A DNA stretch of 64,000 nucleotides from Leishmania donovani (lineage: Eukaryota; Euglenozoa; Kinetoplastea; Trypanosomatida; Trypanosomatidae). The position numbers were made by a program, and so were the translations under genes. Shown piece after piece: positions 39,351-51,700 of the stretch. A model generated the notes under the pieces. It was not told the origin of the DNA and searched no databases. It saw nothing but the letters and a program-made list of their open reading frames with translations. The stretch lies in assembly GCF_000227135.1 (NCBI RefSeq), contig NC_018259.1, forward strand, positions 231,140 through 295,139, in the 5' to 3' direction. The first letter of the stretch is position 1, and the number at the start of each line of letters is the position of its first letter.

Positions 39351-41460
39351 CGCCGGTGCGCGTATTTTTTTTGTCGCGCGCTCCTCCTGACCCCCGCCCC
39401 TACCCCGCATCCGCCACCCCACACGCACGCACGCTTGCATTTGTGACCTCTCGCACCCATCTGGTGTTGCGTCCGTCTCCCCTTCATCATCGTCTGTTCA
39501 CGGTGCTAGCGACTGCCCTGCGAGCGGCTGTAGTTGAGGAGATGCACGGATCTACTCGGTTATGTGGGCGTCTGTGTGCCCCCCCTTGTTTCCCCACACT
39601 TTTCCGAAAGAAAAAAAACGAAGGTAACGAAGCGGAAGCCTTTAGAGCCCTTTCTGCTCGCCGCCGGGTAAGTTGGCAACACGCCAGGGGTGTCGATGGG
39701 GGCCTCGCGCATTCATGCCCACACCCCATACTTCCCCTTTTTGTGTCTTGATAATCAAACGCGCGTGTGAGGGGCGGTGCCCCGCATTCCTCGCGTTACG
39801 TTCCTGTGCACCCGACCTCTTCTCCGCTGCTTTCTCTCCTCTCCCTTCCTCCCCTCACCCTGCACCGCAGGGCGCGCTTTCATGTGCAGCGTTGGAGCTC
39901 TGCGACGGAGACCACCTCTCGCTCCCCCATCGCCGCTTCGCTACTGTAGCATACCTCTCATGCCTTTCTTTTCTGCTTTCGATCCACCCTTCCTCACTCT
40001 TCTCTCTCCCACGCTTCTCTCTGGCGGACCTTCAGCTTTTCTCTTTCGTGGTTTTGTGTGCTGCTCCCGTGCGCATCCACCGCCGCTACCGTTAAACTCC
40101 CTCCCGACTTTCCCTAGCCGCTGCATCGCGGATTCACCAGATCACCTCTTTCTCGCGCGGCAAGTGCCCGGTCTGCGTGTGCATACGCTTGCGTCCAACT
40201 TTAGCACTGAATTGTAGCGGGCCGGTGTCGCGTCGCAGTGATACAGAAGGATCGACAGAGGAACACGTCAAGTAGGGTGAAGGAACGGCGCAGAGGCAGA
40301 GAGCTCATCGTACCAGTCACCTCTACGCATATATATATATATATACATGCAGGTGCATCCATACACACGCGAGCTGCTTCAGTGTTCATGTAATCTTCCC
40401 CCTTCCTTTTGCCTCCTCCTCTATTGCAGGGTTTCACCTGGAAAGCAAAACACATACATACACACACACACACACCAACTCGCTCATTCTCCTTCGCACA
40501 GGTTGCCGTCTTCCTTGATTTTCACCAGGAGCACGCTCCGATCTACATATCGCTGCTGCCGCTATCACGGACGTTGCCGTTTTCTTCTGCCGTAGCTGCG
40601 ACGGCTTCTGCTCTTCTCTTCCTTTTCCTCTCTCTTTGGACGCCTCTTTTTGTGTGTGTTGTTCCAGTGTGCTTGCTAATGCTCGTATTCTCACTGTTGT
40701 GCGAGTAGACGTTGCCTCTGTACCGCTCTGCTTCTTTTCGGCAACTGTGGCTGCCGTGTACGTGCGCGAGAGTTTCCGTCGCGTAATTGTGACTGTGACT
40801 GTGTGTGTGTGCAGCTCTCTTTCTCTCTGCTGGTATGGGCGTATTTGCTTACTGCTGTCACCCACCGTTTTTCTTTGCTATTGTGTTCCTTATACCTTGA
40901 TACACGCCTGCCTCCCTCTCTCTGTTGTACACGCGCCTCTCTCTGTGTGTTCCTACGAAACTGCGCGTGTGTCTGTGCGGTTAATCTCGTCGCTGGTGCT
41001 CACTGTGTAACATCTTGTTTTTTTTTTCCTCGGTAAAGTTCTGTCTGTCTGTCTGTTCTCCCCACCCTCAGGCTAATTGTGAAAGCCGTTGTTTGTGCGG
41101 GGGTGTCCGTGCGCTTTCTTGGAGACCGTGTATAATTCCTTTCGCACTCGCCTCTCATCACCGCAGATCCACACCGTCTAACACCCCCTTCCCCCCTCTG
41201 TGTATGTGCACGCGTGTGCCTGCGCACAGACGCAAGCACGGGCGGACACGCTAAGATACACTATCGTCCATATATATCGCGAAGAATTGTTCTCTTCCCG
41301 ATTGGACATCGCATTGCCCGACAAGCGCAACAAGAGGAAAGAGAGACACAGGAAGGGAGAGCGACAAGGGACCTGAACTCTGGGGACTCCTGCCGTGGCG
41401 GCGGCGGACTTGCTGCTGAGCGCCGCACAGCCTTTTCGGATCTCCCAAGATCATCTTTGC
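39351..41460. other. Intergenic region
   Basis: T/C-rich and CA-rich DNA. It has an AT run at 40329-40345 and long pyrimidine stretches but no supported ORF. Confidence 0.6.
40329..40345. repeat. AT dinucleotide run
   Basis: About eight AT units between RIC1 and the kinase gene. Confidence 0.85.
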
Positions 41461-41579
41461 TCTTTTTTTTTCTCGTTTTGCCCCTCCCCCCCTCCCCCTC
41501 CTCCTTCTTCCCTTTTTCGTGTTGTGTTTGTCTTCCGTGCTACGTCTGTGCTGCTTGTTTGTACGGGCTTCATCACCAG
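41461..41579 (+). promoter_or_regulatory. Candidate spliced-leader acceptor of the kinase gene
   Basis: A very long C/T tract (41461-41520) is followed, after a stretch free of AG, by CACCAG with AG at 41578-41579. No ATG occurs between it and 41712. Confidence 0.55.
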
Positions 41580-41711
41580 GGAGGAGCGTGAGGAACGCCC
41601 TCACATTTCACGAACTCTTTCTCTCCAGCCTTACAAAAAGTCAAGACCACCAAGCGACGGCAGCTTCCACTGCTTCACCTCATCCCGGCGCGCTCTCGGC
41701 CATCGCTTCTG

Positions 41712-44700
41712 ATGGACAGCACGCTGGCAAAGCTCCCCGCCACGCGGTGGGACCGCCTGATGGCGGTGCTGGAAGAAAACGAGCCCGAGCGAGCGATCGA
41801 TGCCCCAAACATCCTGGAACGGGCCAAGAAGCTGAACTTGTCTGACTTGGAGCTGTTTTATCTTCTTCTCATGCGCTACCAGGATAAGCAGCCAAAGATT
41901 TTGATGGACGTGGTGAGCCTCTACGCAATGATGAGCACGTGGATGGAGTGGATCGTGCAGGTGCAGCGCTGCCTGGACGCGAAGAAGCGCAAGATGGACG
42001 CCGGCAGCCCTTCCCATACGGCCACAGGGGTGCCGGTGCTGATGCCCACTTCGTCCGACTTCGCCGACTCTGGGCGCACATTCCTGTCCTGCCCCAGTAG
42101 CAACTGCACGAACACCCCGATTTCCTCAAATCCGGCGTACAGTTCAGAAAACTACGGCAATGACTTCGGTAGCCGGCCGGACAGCGCCACCCATGCCGCC
42201 CGCAACCCCGTCTCCTCGACCGTGCGCGGGTTTCACGATAAATCGGGCCGCCGCAGCCACTCGACGAGCTTCCACTGGTGCTTTGACCTCGGCCCTGACT
42301 GGAAGTGGGACGGCTCACTGGACTTTCTGCGCAACGGACGCGTGCTGAGCTGTCTCGTGGAGGAGGCCCTGGACCGCTGTGGCAAGTTGGAGGTGCTGCC
42401 GGACGACCACCGCGTTCACCCAGGGACGCCGAACCCCATCACCCACGAGATCCTGTACCCCTCGCTGGCGGACATCGATCGTGTCTTCAAGGGCGCAGCC
42501 GAGGATGGAGCAACTGACGTCGTCAGCGCGAGCAGGTCCTTTAGCAAACTGAACTCTCTCTCCACCCTCGACTTCTCACGTGGGCTACAGCTAAGCCGAG
42601 GTGACAAGGCGCAGCCCTCAAAGGCACTGAAACTGATCGAGGAACAAGGGAAGAACCTTGCAGCGGCGGAGCAGTGGGTGCGAAAGCTGAATAGCATGTG
42701 CGAGCGCTTTCTCGGCTGGGAAAAGTCGGTGCACGAAAACCGCGCCTTCTTCGACCTCTGCAACCCCGACAACCTTGTACGCCCGCTCAACTCGGACGAC
42801 GCGCGTTTGCTCTACCGCATGCACTGGCTTGCCGTGGCACTTTACCGCGCTGTCAAGGATGCGTCCATCATACCGGCGCCACCGCGCATGAGCTTCATTG
42901 TATGCCACGACGACCTTGGAGGACTGCCGGACACATCGGCGGAGGACGACGAAATCGGCCTTTTAGTGGCTACCAAGTGCAGCTGTCTCCCCCTCAAAGC
43001 GCGTCTGAGCGTGACCATGAAGGACTTCAACACCATGCAGCTGCTCCACCCCGACATGAAGCACGGCCCCCGCGTCCTGCCGTGCACCATAGTGAAAGGC
43101 GAGGTATTTGCTTACTTTGAGGAGCGCCATACCTTTGTCCCGGTTTGGTCGGTCTTCCAGTACCATCTCCAGCACTTTGACGGGCTGGTCTGGTGCTTCG
43201 AGATGAGCCGCCAAGAACGGGAGCAAGAGCGACAGGTGCTCGGGACGAACTTCTCAGCCACTCGCCCGGACCTCGGCGCCAGTGATGACTTCGCCTTCAA
43301 CGGTAGCAGTGCGGCGTTCGACCTCACGGTGCACAGCTCCACTGTTCGACACGACCGCCAGCGCAGACCACCAGAGTCTCCGGGCAATACCCAGTGGATG
43401 CGCGGATCGATCACCCCCAAACCCTTTGATTTGCCCACTGATTGCAAGGCGTCTGTCACGCTGCTGCCACAACGTTTTCCCCACCAGCCAGCGGCACAGT
43501 CGGGCACCGGCGTCGAGATGGGCGTCAGTGTGTCAAAGGTGCGGCTAAACCGCATTGCTATTCCGTCCCCCCGCCCTTCCTCGGCATCCCCGTCGCCCTC
43601 CTCATCACCGGCTACCACTTCAAGGGCTGCTGACCCTTTTGCGCAACTGAGCGCCACCCCAGCTGCTGGAACCGGCATCACTAACAACGCCAACGCCTTC
43701 TCATCGACGACCTGCGGAGTTTCTACCGCTGTCGTCACCAGCGCGTCATCATCGGGCATCGACGCAGTCTTGAACGCCATCAAGAGCCCGATTTCAGACT
43801 TGTCGCTGTCGATGACGGCCTCGCGACAGGCTACGGCGGTGTGCACGACTGGGGAGCAGGAGACACCGTCGACGCGCATTGCATACCTTCTCCCCCCCAA
43901 ACGATCGAGCGAGGCGCTTGACGAATCAACAGAGAACACCGAGCTTCTCTCGCGAGAGGTGACGGTGTGCATGGAGGCAAAGACGAAGGAGGTTGTGGAG
44001 CGTGACCGCATTGTCGGCGCTGCCGCCAGCGATGCGGCGGTGCTGAAGCCGTCCTGCACCATTTCCTGCTCCCCTTGCTCGCAGGTGATGGTGACTCAGG
44101 AGGCGCACTATCACGGCGGCGCCGAGGCGCCGGAGGAAGACGATGATGTGATCAGCGACGCGACGATGACGGTGGTGTGCAGCGAGAGCCACACGATCAT
44201 CCGAAACTTCACTGCAGCAGTGGTGCAGGAGTCGGAGCAGAGCGGCATTTCGATCTTGTCCCACCACTTCCGCGTAAGCAGCGGCCCCATCGGGAAGGGT
44301 GCCTTTGGTGCCGTATACAGGGCTCTGAATCTGGATACGGGCAGAATCGTAGCGGTGAAGCAGTCGCGCTACTCTTACGATGACAAAACAGCGGACCTCA
44401 ACTGGCGTGAGTTTCAAATGTGGTCGATGCTGCCGCCGCACGCAAACGTCATCACCTTCTACGGTGCGTCGAGGGAGGTCGACACGAACCAGCTACTGCT
44501 CGTCATGGAGTACGCCAGCGGCGGCAGCATTGTGCAGCTGTACCGCTACTTTCGGCCCATTCCAGAGCCGCTCTTCTACGATCACGCCGTCGGCATTGCA
44601 CGCGGCCTGAAGCACCTGCACGACCACAATGTGATCCACGGTGACGTGAAGCCGGAAAATGTGCTGACGCGCTCAGACGGCAGTGTGGCCATCTCTGACT

Positions 44701-45128
44701 TCGGGTGCAGTAGCTTCTCCTTGGTCAGCTCGGACAACGGCAGTCCTTTGCTCCGCTCCTCCAAGCGAGAGAGCGGCTCCTTGCAGCTATTCGGGACAGC
44801 TGCGTACATGGCACCGGAGGTGATCTTGAATGAGCCACACCTCAAGTCAGATGTGTGGGCCTACGCGTGTACGCTGGTGCAGCTGTGGCTGGGAAAGTCA
44901 CCGTGGTCCTATGGTGAGCGCCGCTTCTCGGCACTGGACTCTATTCCACTCATGTTCTACATTGCGAATGAGGAGGTGGTGCCCTTCACGACGGAGCAGC
45001 TAGAGAGGTCGCCGAGGTGGTTGCAATGCATCGCCCGACGCGCGTTTGAGCGGGACGTGGAGCGGCGCTGCACCATGGCAGAAATCATCAGCATCCTGGC
45101 CGATTACAGCAAAGTGTACCGCCCGTAG
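41712..45128 (+). CDS. Large STE11/MEKK-like protein kinase
   Basis: An 1138-residue serine/threonine kinase with the catalytic domain at the C-terminus (about 852-1132). Visible motifs: glycine loop IGKGAFGAVY at about 857-866, VAVK with the ATP-binding Lys at about 883, catalytic loop HGDVKPEN with His976 and Asp978 (Gly replaces the Arg of HRD), DFG at 996-998, GTAAYMAPEV in the activation segment, and SDVWAYACTLVQLWLG. The GAS..VD...LLVMEYASGGS hinge suggests the STE11/MAPKKK group. The 850-residue N-terminal part is not a known domain to me. It has an alpha-helical start (residues 1-90), a conserved-looking block with WCFDLGPDWKWDGSLDFLR (about 196-214), a second block about 370-510 (RMSFIVCHDDLGGLPDT, VWSVFQYHLQHFDGLVWCFE), and a Ser/Pro-rich linker. 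It probably acts as a regulatory region. Confidence 0.9.
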   Translation: MDSTLAKLPATRWDRLMAVLEENEPERAIDAPNILERAKKLNLSDLELFYLLLMRYQDKQPKILMDVVSLYAMMSTWMEWIVQVQRCLDAKKRKMDAGSPSHTATGVPVLMPTSSDFADSGRTFLSCPSSNCTNTPISSNPAYSSENYGNDFGSRPDSATHAARNPVSSTVRGFHDKSGRRSHSTSFHWCFDLGPDWKWDGSLDFLRNGRVLSCLVEEALDRCGKLEVLPDDHRVHPGTPNPITHEILYPSLADIDRVFKGAAEDGATDVVSASRSFSKLNSLSTLDFSRGLQLSRGDKAQPSKALKLIEEQGKNLAAAEQWVRKLNSMCERFLGWEKSVHENRAFFDLCNPDNLVRPLNSDDARLLYRMHWLAVALYRAVKDASIIPAPPRMSFIVCHDDLGGLPDTSAEDDEIGLLVATKCSCLPLKARLSVTMKDFNTMQLLHPDMKHGPRVLPCTIVKGEVFAYFEERHTFVPVWSVFQYHLQHFDGLVWCFEMSRQEREQERQVLGTNFSATRPDLGASDDFAFNGSSAAFDLTVHSSTVRHDRQRRPPESPGNTQWMRGSITPKPFDLPTDCKASVTLLPQRFPHQPAAQSGTGVEMGVSVSKVRLNRIAIPSPRPSSASPSPSSSPATTSRAADPFAQLSATPAAGTGITNNANAFSSTTCGVSTAVVTSASSSGIDAVLNAIKSPISDLSLSMTASRQATAVCTTGEQETPSTRIAYLLPPKRSSEALDESTENTELLSREVTVCMEAKTKEVVERDRIVGAAASDAAVLKPSCTISCSPCSQVMVTQEAHYHGGAEAPEEDDDVISDATMTVVCSESHTIIRNFTAAVVQESEQSGISILSHHFRVSSGPIGKGAFGAVYRALNLDTGRIVAVKQSRYSYDDKTADLNWREFQMWSMLPPHANVITFYGASREVDTNQLLLVMEYASGGSIVQLYRYFRPIPEPLFYDHAVGIARGLKHLHDHNVIHGDVKPENVLTRSDGSVAISDFGCSSFSLVSSDNGSPLLRSSKRESGSLQLFGTAAYMAPEVILNEPHLKSDVWAYACTLVQLWLGKSPWSYGERRFSALDSIPLMFYIANEEVVPFTTEQLERSPRWLQCIARRAFERDVERRCTMAEIISILADYSKVYRP

Positions 45129-46619
45129 GCCACTCCGCAAGCTTTTTGCGGATGTGCTCATGCCTCATCCCCCTGTTCACTTTATTTCTCCTCTGCTCAC
45201 CACCTCTCTCGCCTGCTCTCGATCCTCTCTGTCCTTGTACCGTCCGCGCTGTTCTTGTCGTTGCCGCTGGTTCTCATGTCGTGCTTCTGTCTCTTCCATT
45301 TTTCCTTTTTTTCCTTCGGGATTTGTGCGTATTTCACTGCCGCCTTCCTCATCACTTTTCCGCCCCTCTGTTGTTGCTGTCTTCTTCGCCTTTGTTGTCC
45401 TTTTCGTGGGCAGGCGCCTTTCTTTTCTCCTTGCTCTACCCTCCTCCCCCCCCCATCTCTCTCCTTGTGCGTCCGTGTGCCGGCCTCGTCTGTCTCTCTC
45501 CCAGCCTCATCACAGCCTCCCCTTCCTACACCTCTGCTCTGTGTCCTATGTGTATGTGCGTTCACGATTGCGTGCGCGCATGGGTGGGACAGGCTCATGA
45601 GCGTGTGTCTCTCTGTATATGTGTATGTGTACGTGTATGTGTATGTGCGTGTGTGCGGTCATACCTTTCCGACCTTTCTTGCTACTGCTTCTTCTCTCGT
45701 CGCTTCGCTTACCGACTTCTCTTGCCTTTTGTATTTTTTCTTTTTCTTCGGTGCGTGCTTTCCTCACCGTCGAGCTCTCCCCCATTCGTCTGTTCGTCTG
45801 GTCGGCTCTCACTGTATGCCCAACGACAGCGAGAAACCGAAAATATAACATACACTCGCACACAGCCCCCTCACCTAGGAGCCGTTGCAGGAAACGCTGC
45901 GTTATATGGAGAAAAGGGTGTCTTATAATTCCGCCCTATCGCTTTCTTGTTAACCCACCGCATCCTTGTCGTGGCGTGGGAGGGGGCTGGTGACAGCGAG
46001 AGCGAGTGCGTTCGATATTGACACCTGTATATGTGTAATGTGCCCGTAGATCCTCTGCTGGGGTGATCTAGAGTCCCATGGGAGAAAAGAGTGCTGCGCA
46101 GCCGTCCTTAACATGAGCGCTCCTCCGCGTGCACGTGTGCTATAATATTGAGCTGCCGAGAGGCTGCCGCACATGGTGAGCATTCCCGCGCGGCACAGAT
46201 CCTCTACTCGACTTGCCATGCACGCACGCTGTACAGCCCATATGTCTGTGCATGATGGATGCTGCATATGCGCCCCTGCTTGCCTCTCTGATGGCCGTAC
46301 GGTGGATCACGGTACTCGTTGCCCTGCGCTCGCTCGTGTGAGCTCTCTTGTGGCCTCCCTCTTTTTCTGTTCTCAGTTGCGGAACGCCTTTGCCGAGCCA
46401 TTCCCCTCCCCTCCCCCCGCTTCCTTCTTTTCGTTCGTCGGCTCTACTCGCCCGCATGCATATGTATGCATCCTCGCAAAGCGTGCGTCTTGCCGGCGCA
46501 CCTCCACTCCCGAGTCTCTGCCCCCGCTTCCCCCCCCCCCGCACTCGTCCCACGCAGTCGGCCGGCTTCTCGTTCTCCTTTTCTGCACCGTCGCGTGCTT
46601 CGCAGCTCACGTCTCGCGC
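45129..46619. other. Intergenic region
   Basis: Pyrimidine-rich, with TG-rich tracts near 45614-45652. Overlapping frames in three phases are driven by low complexity and no gene is supported. Confidence 0.6.
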
Positions 46620-46661
46620 CCCCTTTCTTCATCTCTCTTTTTTTTCCTCTTGCGCACAAAG
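46620..46661 (+). promoter_or_regulatory. Candidate spliced-leader acceptor of the SPRY-like gene
   Basis: A T/C tract is followed by AAAG with AG at 46660-46661 and by CAG at 46664-46666. The leader would be about 37 bases and very A-rich just before the ATG. Confidence 0.55.
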
Positions 46662-46698
46662 CGCAGCGGCGAAAAGCTGACAGAAAAAAAAAATAACG

Positions 46699-47196
46699 AT
46701 GGGGCTTGACATTCTCGAGATCGACACGACCACCCCCCACCCCGGCGTCACGATTGACGGCACTACCGCGCAGCGCGAGACAAACGGCGGGTGGGTGACG
46801 CTGCGGGCGAAGACGCCGCTGTCGGCCACGAATCATCAGTGGGCCATTCGAATTATTGATCAAGGCGAAGGCGCAGATGGGTCTGGCTTGATGATAGGCC
46901 TGCTTCCCCAGCTCAGCGCGCAGCTGGCAAGCGCGACCGGTAGCAAGTACATTTCTGAGCTCGGCGGCTGGTGTCTCTCGCGGGCTGGCGACACCTACGG
47001 CGCGTGGAAGTGCGACCGGTTCCCCTACTCGACGGACTGCGTCGTTGAATTCGATTGGGACGCCGTGACGGGCACCCTGTGCATGGTGAGCGGGAACAAG
47101 AAGGGTACCGGCCACATCCCCGGCCTCAAAGAGAGCGACGCGCTGTACCCAGCCGTCTCCATGTACTACCTGAACCAGAAGGTGGCGTTTGTGTAG
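46699..47196 (+). CDS. Small SPRY-like domain protein
   Basis: A 165-residue protein that appears to consist of one SPRY (B30.2-type) beta-sandwich. Supporting segments: GGWVTLRAKTPLS, HQWAIRIIDQGEGADGSGLMIGLLPQLS (the HYFEV..-like and GIG.. strands), GWCLSRAGDTYGAWK (equivalent to GYGL..DG..Y), CVVEFDWDAVTGTLCMVSGN (V.LD...GTL.F..NG) and ALYPAVSMYYLNQKVAFV (LYPAVSL). SPRY domains bind short peptide motifs in partner proteins; no other domain suggests which partner. The start follows the acceptor closely. Confidence 0.75.
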   Translation: MGLDILEIDTTTPHPGVTIDGTTAQRETNGGWVTLRAKTPLSATNHQWAIRIIDQGEGADGSGLMIGLLPQLSAQLASATGSKYISELGGWCLSRAGDTYGAWKCDRFPYSTDCVVEFDWDAVTGTLCMVSGNKKGTGHIPGLKESDALYPAVSMYYLNQKVAFV

Positions 47197-48781
47197 CGAC
47201 CTATTGGTGCCGCGTTTGACAAATAGCGTTTCGACTTCCCCGCGCTTGCTGGACCATTTGCTACCAGTGGCATGGCCGCTGCCGTTGCTGGGGCTGCTGC
47301 TCTCTTGGATTCTGTTCTTGCCGTCTACCCCATCGTTCTCAGCGCTGAGGGGCGCCGTGCAGCGCGGTGTTTCTTCTCTGCTCTTGTCGGCGTCTGCGTG
47401 CACCCGTTCGTGCCTTGGTCACCTCCCACTCCAAGGTGCCGCTGCCCCTGCGGCCTTTTCTCCCTCCTTCCACACAGCGTCTTTGTTTTTAGTTTGCCGC
47501 ACCAGCAGCCGCACGTGACAAATCAGCGACCAACGGACGTGAATGCCGCAGAGAAGATAAAGGCAACTCGAAGGCACACCAACACAAGGGCCGTGGGGAC
47601 GAGCTGGTTGGTGATGGCCCAGCTGAGCACCCTGAACCCTTGCTCCCACTCCTTGTCTGAACAGAGCGCCGAGTAACACGGCTCTCTGTGCGAGTGTCCG
47701 TGATTATTCCACTTGGACCAAACAAACAACGGCAGCGAAACAAGAAGGAACAGTGCGGATGTGCCTCCCCCGTGCACGTGTGCGTGTCTCTCTCCTGCCT
47801 CTTTGGTTGGTCTGGCAAACGATCCGCATCACTCATTTGCCCCTTTCTTCCAGGCGACCTCCTGCTGATGCTGCCTTTTACTTTCCGTCACCCCGTCTCT
47901 CTCGCACACGGCGGATCTTGTCTTTTGCCTGCCCTGCTCCCCATCTCTTTTTGTTTTGTTCCTTCCCTGATAGACGCATACGTACGAACACATTTATGCA
48001 TGCGCTCCGGGCTCACTTCATAGCCAAGGATGTAGCCGACCACGAGAGGGAACGGCAGACGTCTCTGGCTAGCGGTGCCAGCTTCACGCACGATCCCACA
48101 CCACAGGAACACAGACGAGGACTGCCTGCCGCAGCTTCTGTTTCTCTCGTCCACCATCTCACTTCTACAGTATCTGCGGACTCTGCTTGAGTCTTCATTT
48201 TCGTATTTTATGTTTGTTTGGCCTGCTTGCCTGTCAATTGAACGCCGTGCCCCTGATGCGTGGTGACTGCTGCTTATCCTGTGTCTTCTGTTGCCCCCTC
48301 CCCCTCCGCCCTCTTGGCGCTTTCCTTCGCAGGAGTTTAGAGGTTCAGGGCTCTCTCGCGCTTGTTGGATTCCTGTGACACTATCGCGATGTGCCAGAAC
48401 GCATTATTAGCGAGCCGTTTCGTTGGGGGATTTCTCTGGAAGCCTTCCCCGCGTTGCTGTCGGTCTCTCTTTCTCTGTCCCACTTCCCTCTATCCTGCCC
48501 CTAGGGTGGTTCTGGGAGAGGTGCTGCGTTCCACTTTTTTTTTCAGTAGATGCCGCCGCGTTCGCGTTGCCTTACGTCTGTGTCTCTGCCGCTTTCATCC
48601 GTCTCAACGGAGAACCATTGGCGGTGGACCGTGCGCAAGTTCGCCGCGACATTGTTTGCGTGTGCAAGCCGTCCTTCGAGAGAGAGAGAGAGGGAGGGAG
48701 GGGGGGTTCCGCTCCTTTTCGTGCATCGGCGCTGCCTTCAAAGCGGCTCTCGTTCGTTCTCTTTTCAGAAGTCTTCCTTAA
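47197..48781. other. Intergenic region
   Basis: A 135-codon frame with an ATG at 47272 lies 76 bases after the preceding stop. It leaves no room for a splice site and lacks a domain, so I do not call it. Otherwise pyrimidine-rich. Confidence 0.5.
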
Positions 48782-51700
48782 TGCTGCTCCATGCGGCGCG
48801 CTCTTATGCCTTGCGCCTCTTCCTCTTCCAATGCTGCATTCCATGGGCGGTGGCGGCGTTGACGAGACGGTCCACGGGTGGCCCGACTGGATGTGGGGCG
48901 CTCTTCTTCGCGACAGACACAAATCTGTCTCACCCACCGACGGTGTCGACGAACACCACGCCGCCCTCCAGTGGCATGTGTTTGTGTAAGAGCAGATCGA
49001 GCCTCGTGGGGCTGCGCTCGCTCTCGCCGGAAGCGAGACGCTCACAAGCTCAAAGGGCCTCAGGTGAGCACGCCAGCACTCATCGCCTTCACCACGGGCC
49101 TTGGCGTGTGCTTCATGGGCCCGTCCGGCTTCTTGCCTAGCTACATCATTGGCTTCCGCAATGGCTCGGCGGCCGCCCAGGTGTCGCAGGCGCAGGCTAT
49201 TGCACGTATGATGTCCTCCGCCTCCACCTCAGTGCGGAGACTGCCGAACACGTCAAAGGTCATCTTGATTGGCCACAACTCTAGGTGCGAGCGCGCGACG
49301 CCTTGCGTGCTGTAGAACCGCACCCAGGCGCTGCTCTCCGTAGCCGGCAGCGTCAGTCAGTAGCGATGCCGCGACTTCGTCTCCTTCATCAACGGCGTGT
49401 ACGGCGAGGGGGAGAAAGTGTGGCCCGTGGCTGTGTCGACCTTCTTCAGGAAAGGCTAACTTGGTAGCATGGTGAAGAACGACTTTGACCACCATCGAAG
49501 CCGGTACCCGTTGGGCCCTACCACGCATCTGCTCCAGCAGCCCTTGCGAGTGTTACTGCGCAAGAGCTCCCCCCTCCTCCTCCCGGCTAGTAGACTCATC
49601 ACCGCACGGACCCCTTCTCTCTCCCGCTTTTGGGGAAGGGGGTCAGAGCTGATATGTCGGTGAACGCTAGTCGAGTGTCTGCAGCGCAGCGGAGCTGCGC
49701 GGGCGAGATCTGTCTCTTCCGACGAAGGGGTGGCTGCCCTTGAACTTCTCTGGCTGGTACGCCTACTTCTCCGTACAGGTGCTCGTGTGGGTGATCACCG
49801 AGAGGGGCAGCCAGAGAGAACTCTCAGGGGGTGTCGTAGGCAACGCAGATGCGGGGTGACCATCGTAAACTCACGGAATCAGTCGCGGCAGCGCCTGCTC
49901 GACTACGACTCCGCCTACGGCCCCTTCGCGCTTGCCAAGGTTCAGCGTCCGCTGGCGAAGGCGGTCGTCGAGTATCCTCCACGACGACGCGGCCATACGG
50001 CGGCTTTAAGGGATGTCGTCGTCGCTGCCGAGGGCATGGTGGCCTCAAGTCGGCTTGGTGGCGACACAGCCATGATGAGCTTTTCCTGCTGCAAGTGCGC
50101 CAAGGGGCAGGAGCCAGTGTTTGTGTCTGTTGTCCTCCAGTACGGCTCTTTCATCGGCATCCACCGCACCCTGCGCGTCCTCTCCCTCACAATGCTGGCA
50201 GCCGCCTCGCGCTCGGCGTGCGCCTCGTCCTATGTGGCTGCCGGCTTGCGCACGGTCGTTCATTAGCTCACAGCAGCGCTGTAGGTGTCGTCCACGTTGC
50301 AGCTCGTGGCCGACGCGGCGCGCAAGTTCGTAAACGACGCTACCAGCGAGTTTCGCGGCTGCCTCCTGCTCCTGCGCTCTGACTATGCCGTCATCACCTT
50401 CAACGCCTTGACGTGTCTCTGCCGCAGCACGCGAAGCGCTCGTGCGACTTTGCTATCGCAGTGCAGAGCCGCATCAAGCCCGAGAATGCCCGTCGGATTA
50501 GCGTGCAGGTGATCACGAACAACTTTCTTTTTGGCACCTGGGTCAGTGAAACCGGCTGCAAGAGCTGCGTTGTGTTCGGCAGGGCGCACTTTATCGAGTT
50601 CTTCATTCTGCTGCACAAACGCGCCTTTCCTGTGTCGTCGTCACGTAACCAACGGCGAAGCGCGTCGAGTTTTCCGAGACGATCCTTCTCGAGTTCGCTG
50701 CTATCCCTCATCGAGAGGTGCCGCACTCACTCTGCGAGCTGCACGACGCTATCGAAGGAAGGCTGGCGCGGATGCAGCCCCGCGCGGAACCGTTCTGAGC
50801 GGGCTTTCAGTACCTGCGCGTGGGTGACTGCGTCATCGTGCTGCGGGCGCACAGGCGCGTGAGCGCTATCGATCCGACGTCGGCGCACTGTATTCAGCTG
50901 CGCCTCACGCGGATGCAGGAAGGGAACACGACGTACTATACGAGCCACTTCCACGAACCGCCAATGCGCATCGTTACAGAGGCTGTGCACTGCCGCACAT
51001 GTAAAGGGTATTGGCGGTACATGCCACAGCGCATGGGGCTGGCGCATCAGGATGGCCCGTTTGCTTCAGTTTCCGACACCGCTCGCAGCCTCATGGACAA
51101 GAGAGCCGGCGATGCGACCTCGCGCCGACCCGACCCATTCGCACCGGAATGGGCCGCGTGAAACACGGCGGAGGGCGTCCACTACAAACTGAGGATGGGA
51201 ATGGCCAGCCTGGAGGCTCGTCGCTTTCCGACGCCCGGCATTCACTGAGGTGCGCCTCTGGCGGCCGTGACACCAGCGAAGCTTGCCTTCGCCAGCTACG
51301 CGGGCTCAGCGCTGAAAGGCACCGAGCAGGGACTTATGGAGTGGATCTACTTTTAGCCCCAGTTGGGTGCAGCAGAGGAGGAGGAGGAGCTGCCGGCGCC
51401 CGACAGGGGCTCGCCGGCGACCGCCAAAAACATTCTGCTGTGCCTGCTGTACAGCAGCGACAAGACGTGGAGCCGGGCTCGCTAGCCGGTGCCCACGCGC
51501 TCATCCAGCATCGTGCACCCGGCGATCGCCGGCGGCGAACCTCCAGTGGCCATCACCTTTTCACCCCCCGACGAACCCGCAACATTCTGGAAGTGCGGGT
51601 TGCACAAGGAGATGAACATCATGCTCACTTTGAAGCCACTCAACGTGAACCAGTACATCTCCTCCACGTGGCAGGAATTGCAGACGGACATCATGATGGG

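Noticed and set aside
47272..47676. 135-codon frame beginning MAAAVAGAAALLDSVLAV
   Set aside because: It starts 76 bases after the SPRY-like stop, with no polypyrimidine tract and AG to make a separate mRNA, and has no recognisable domain.
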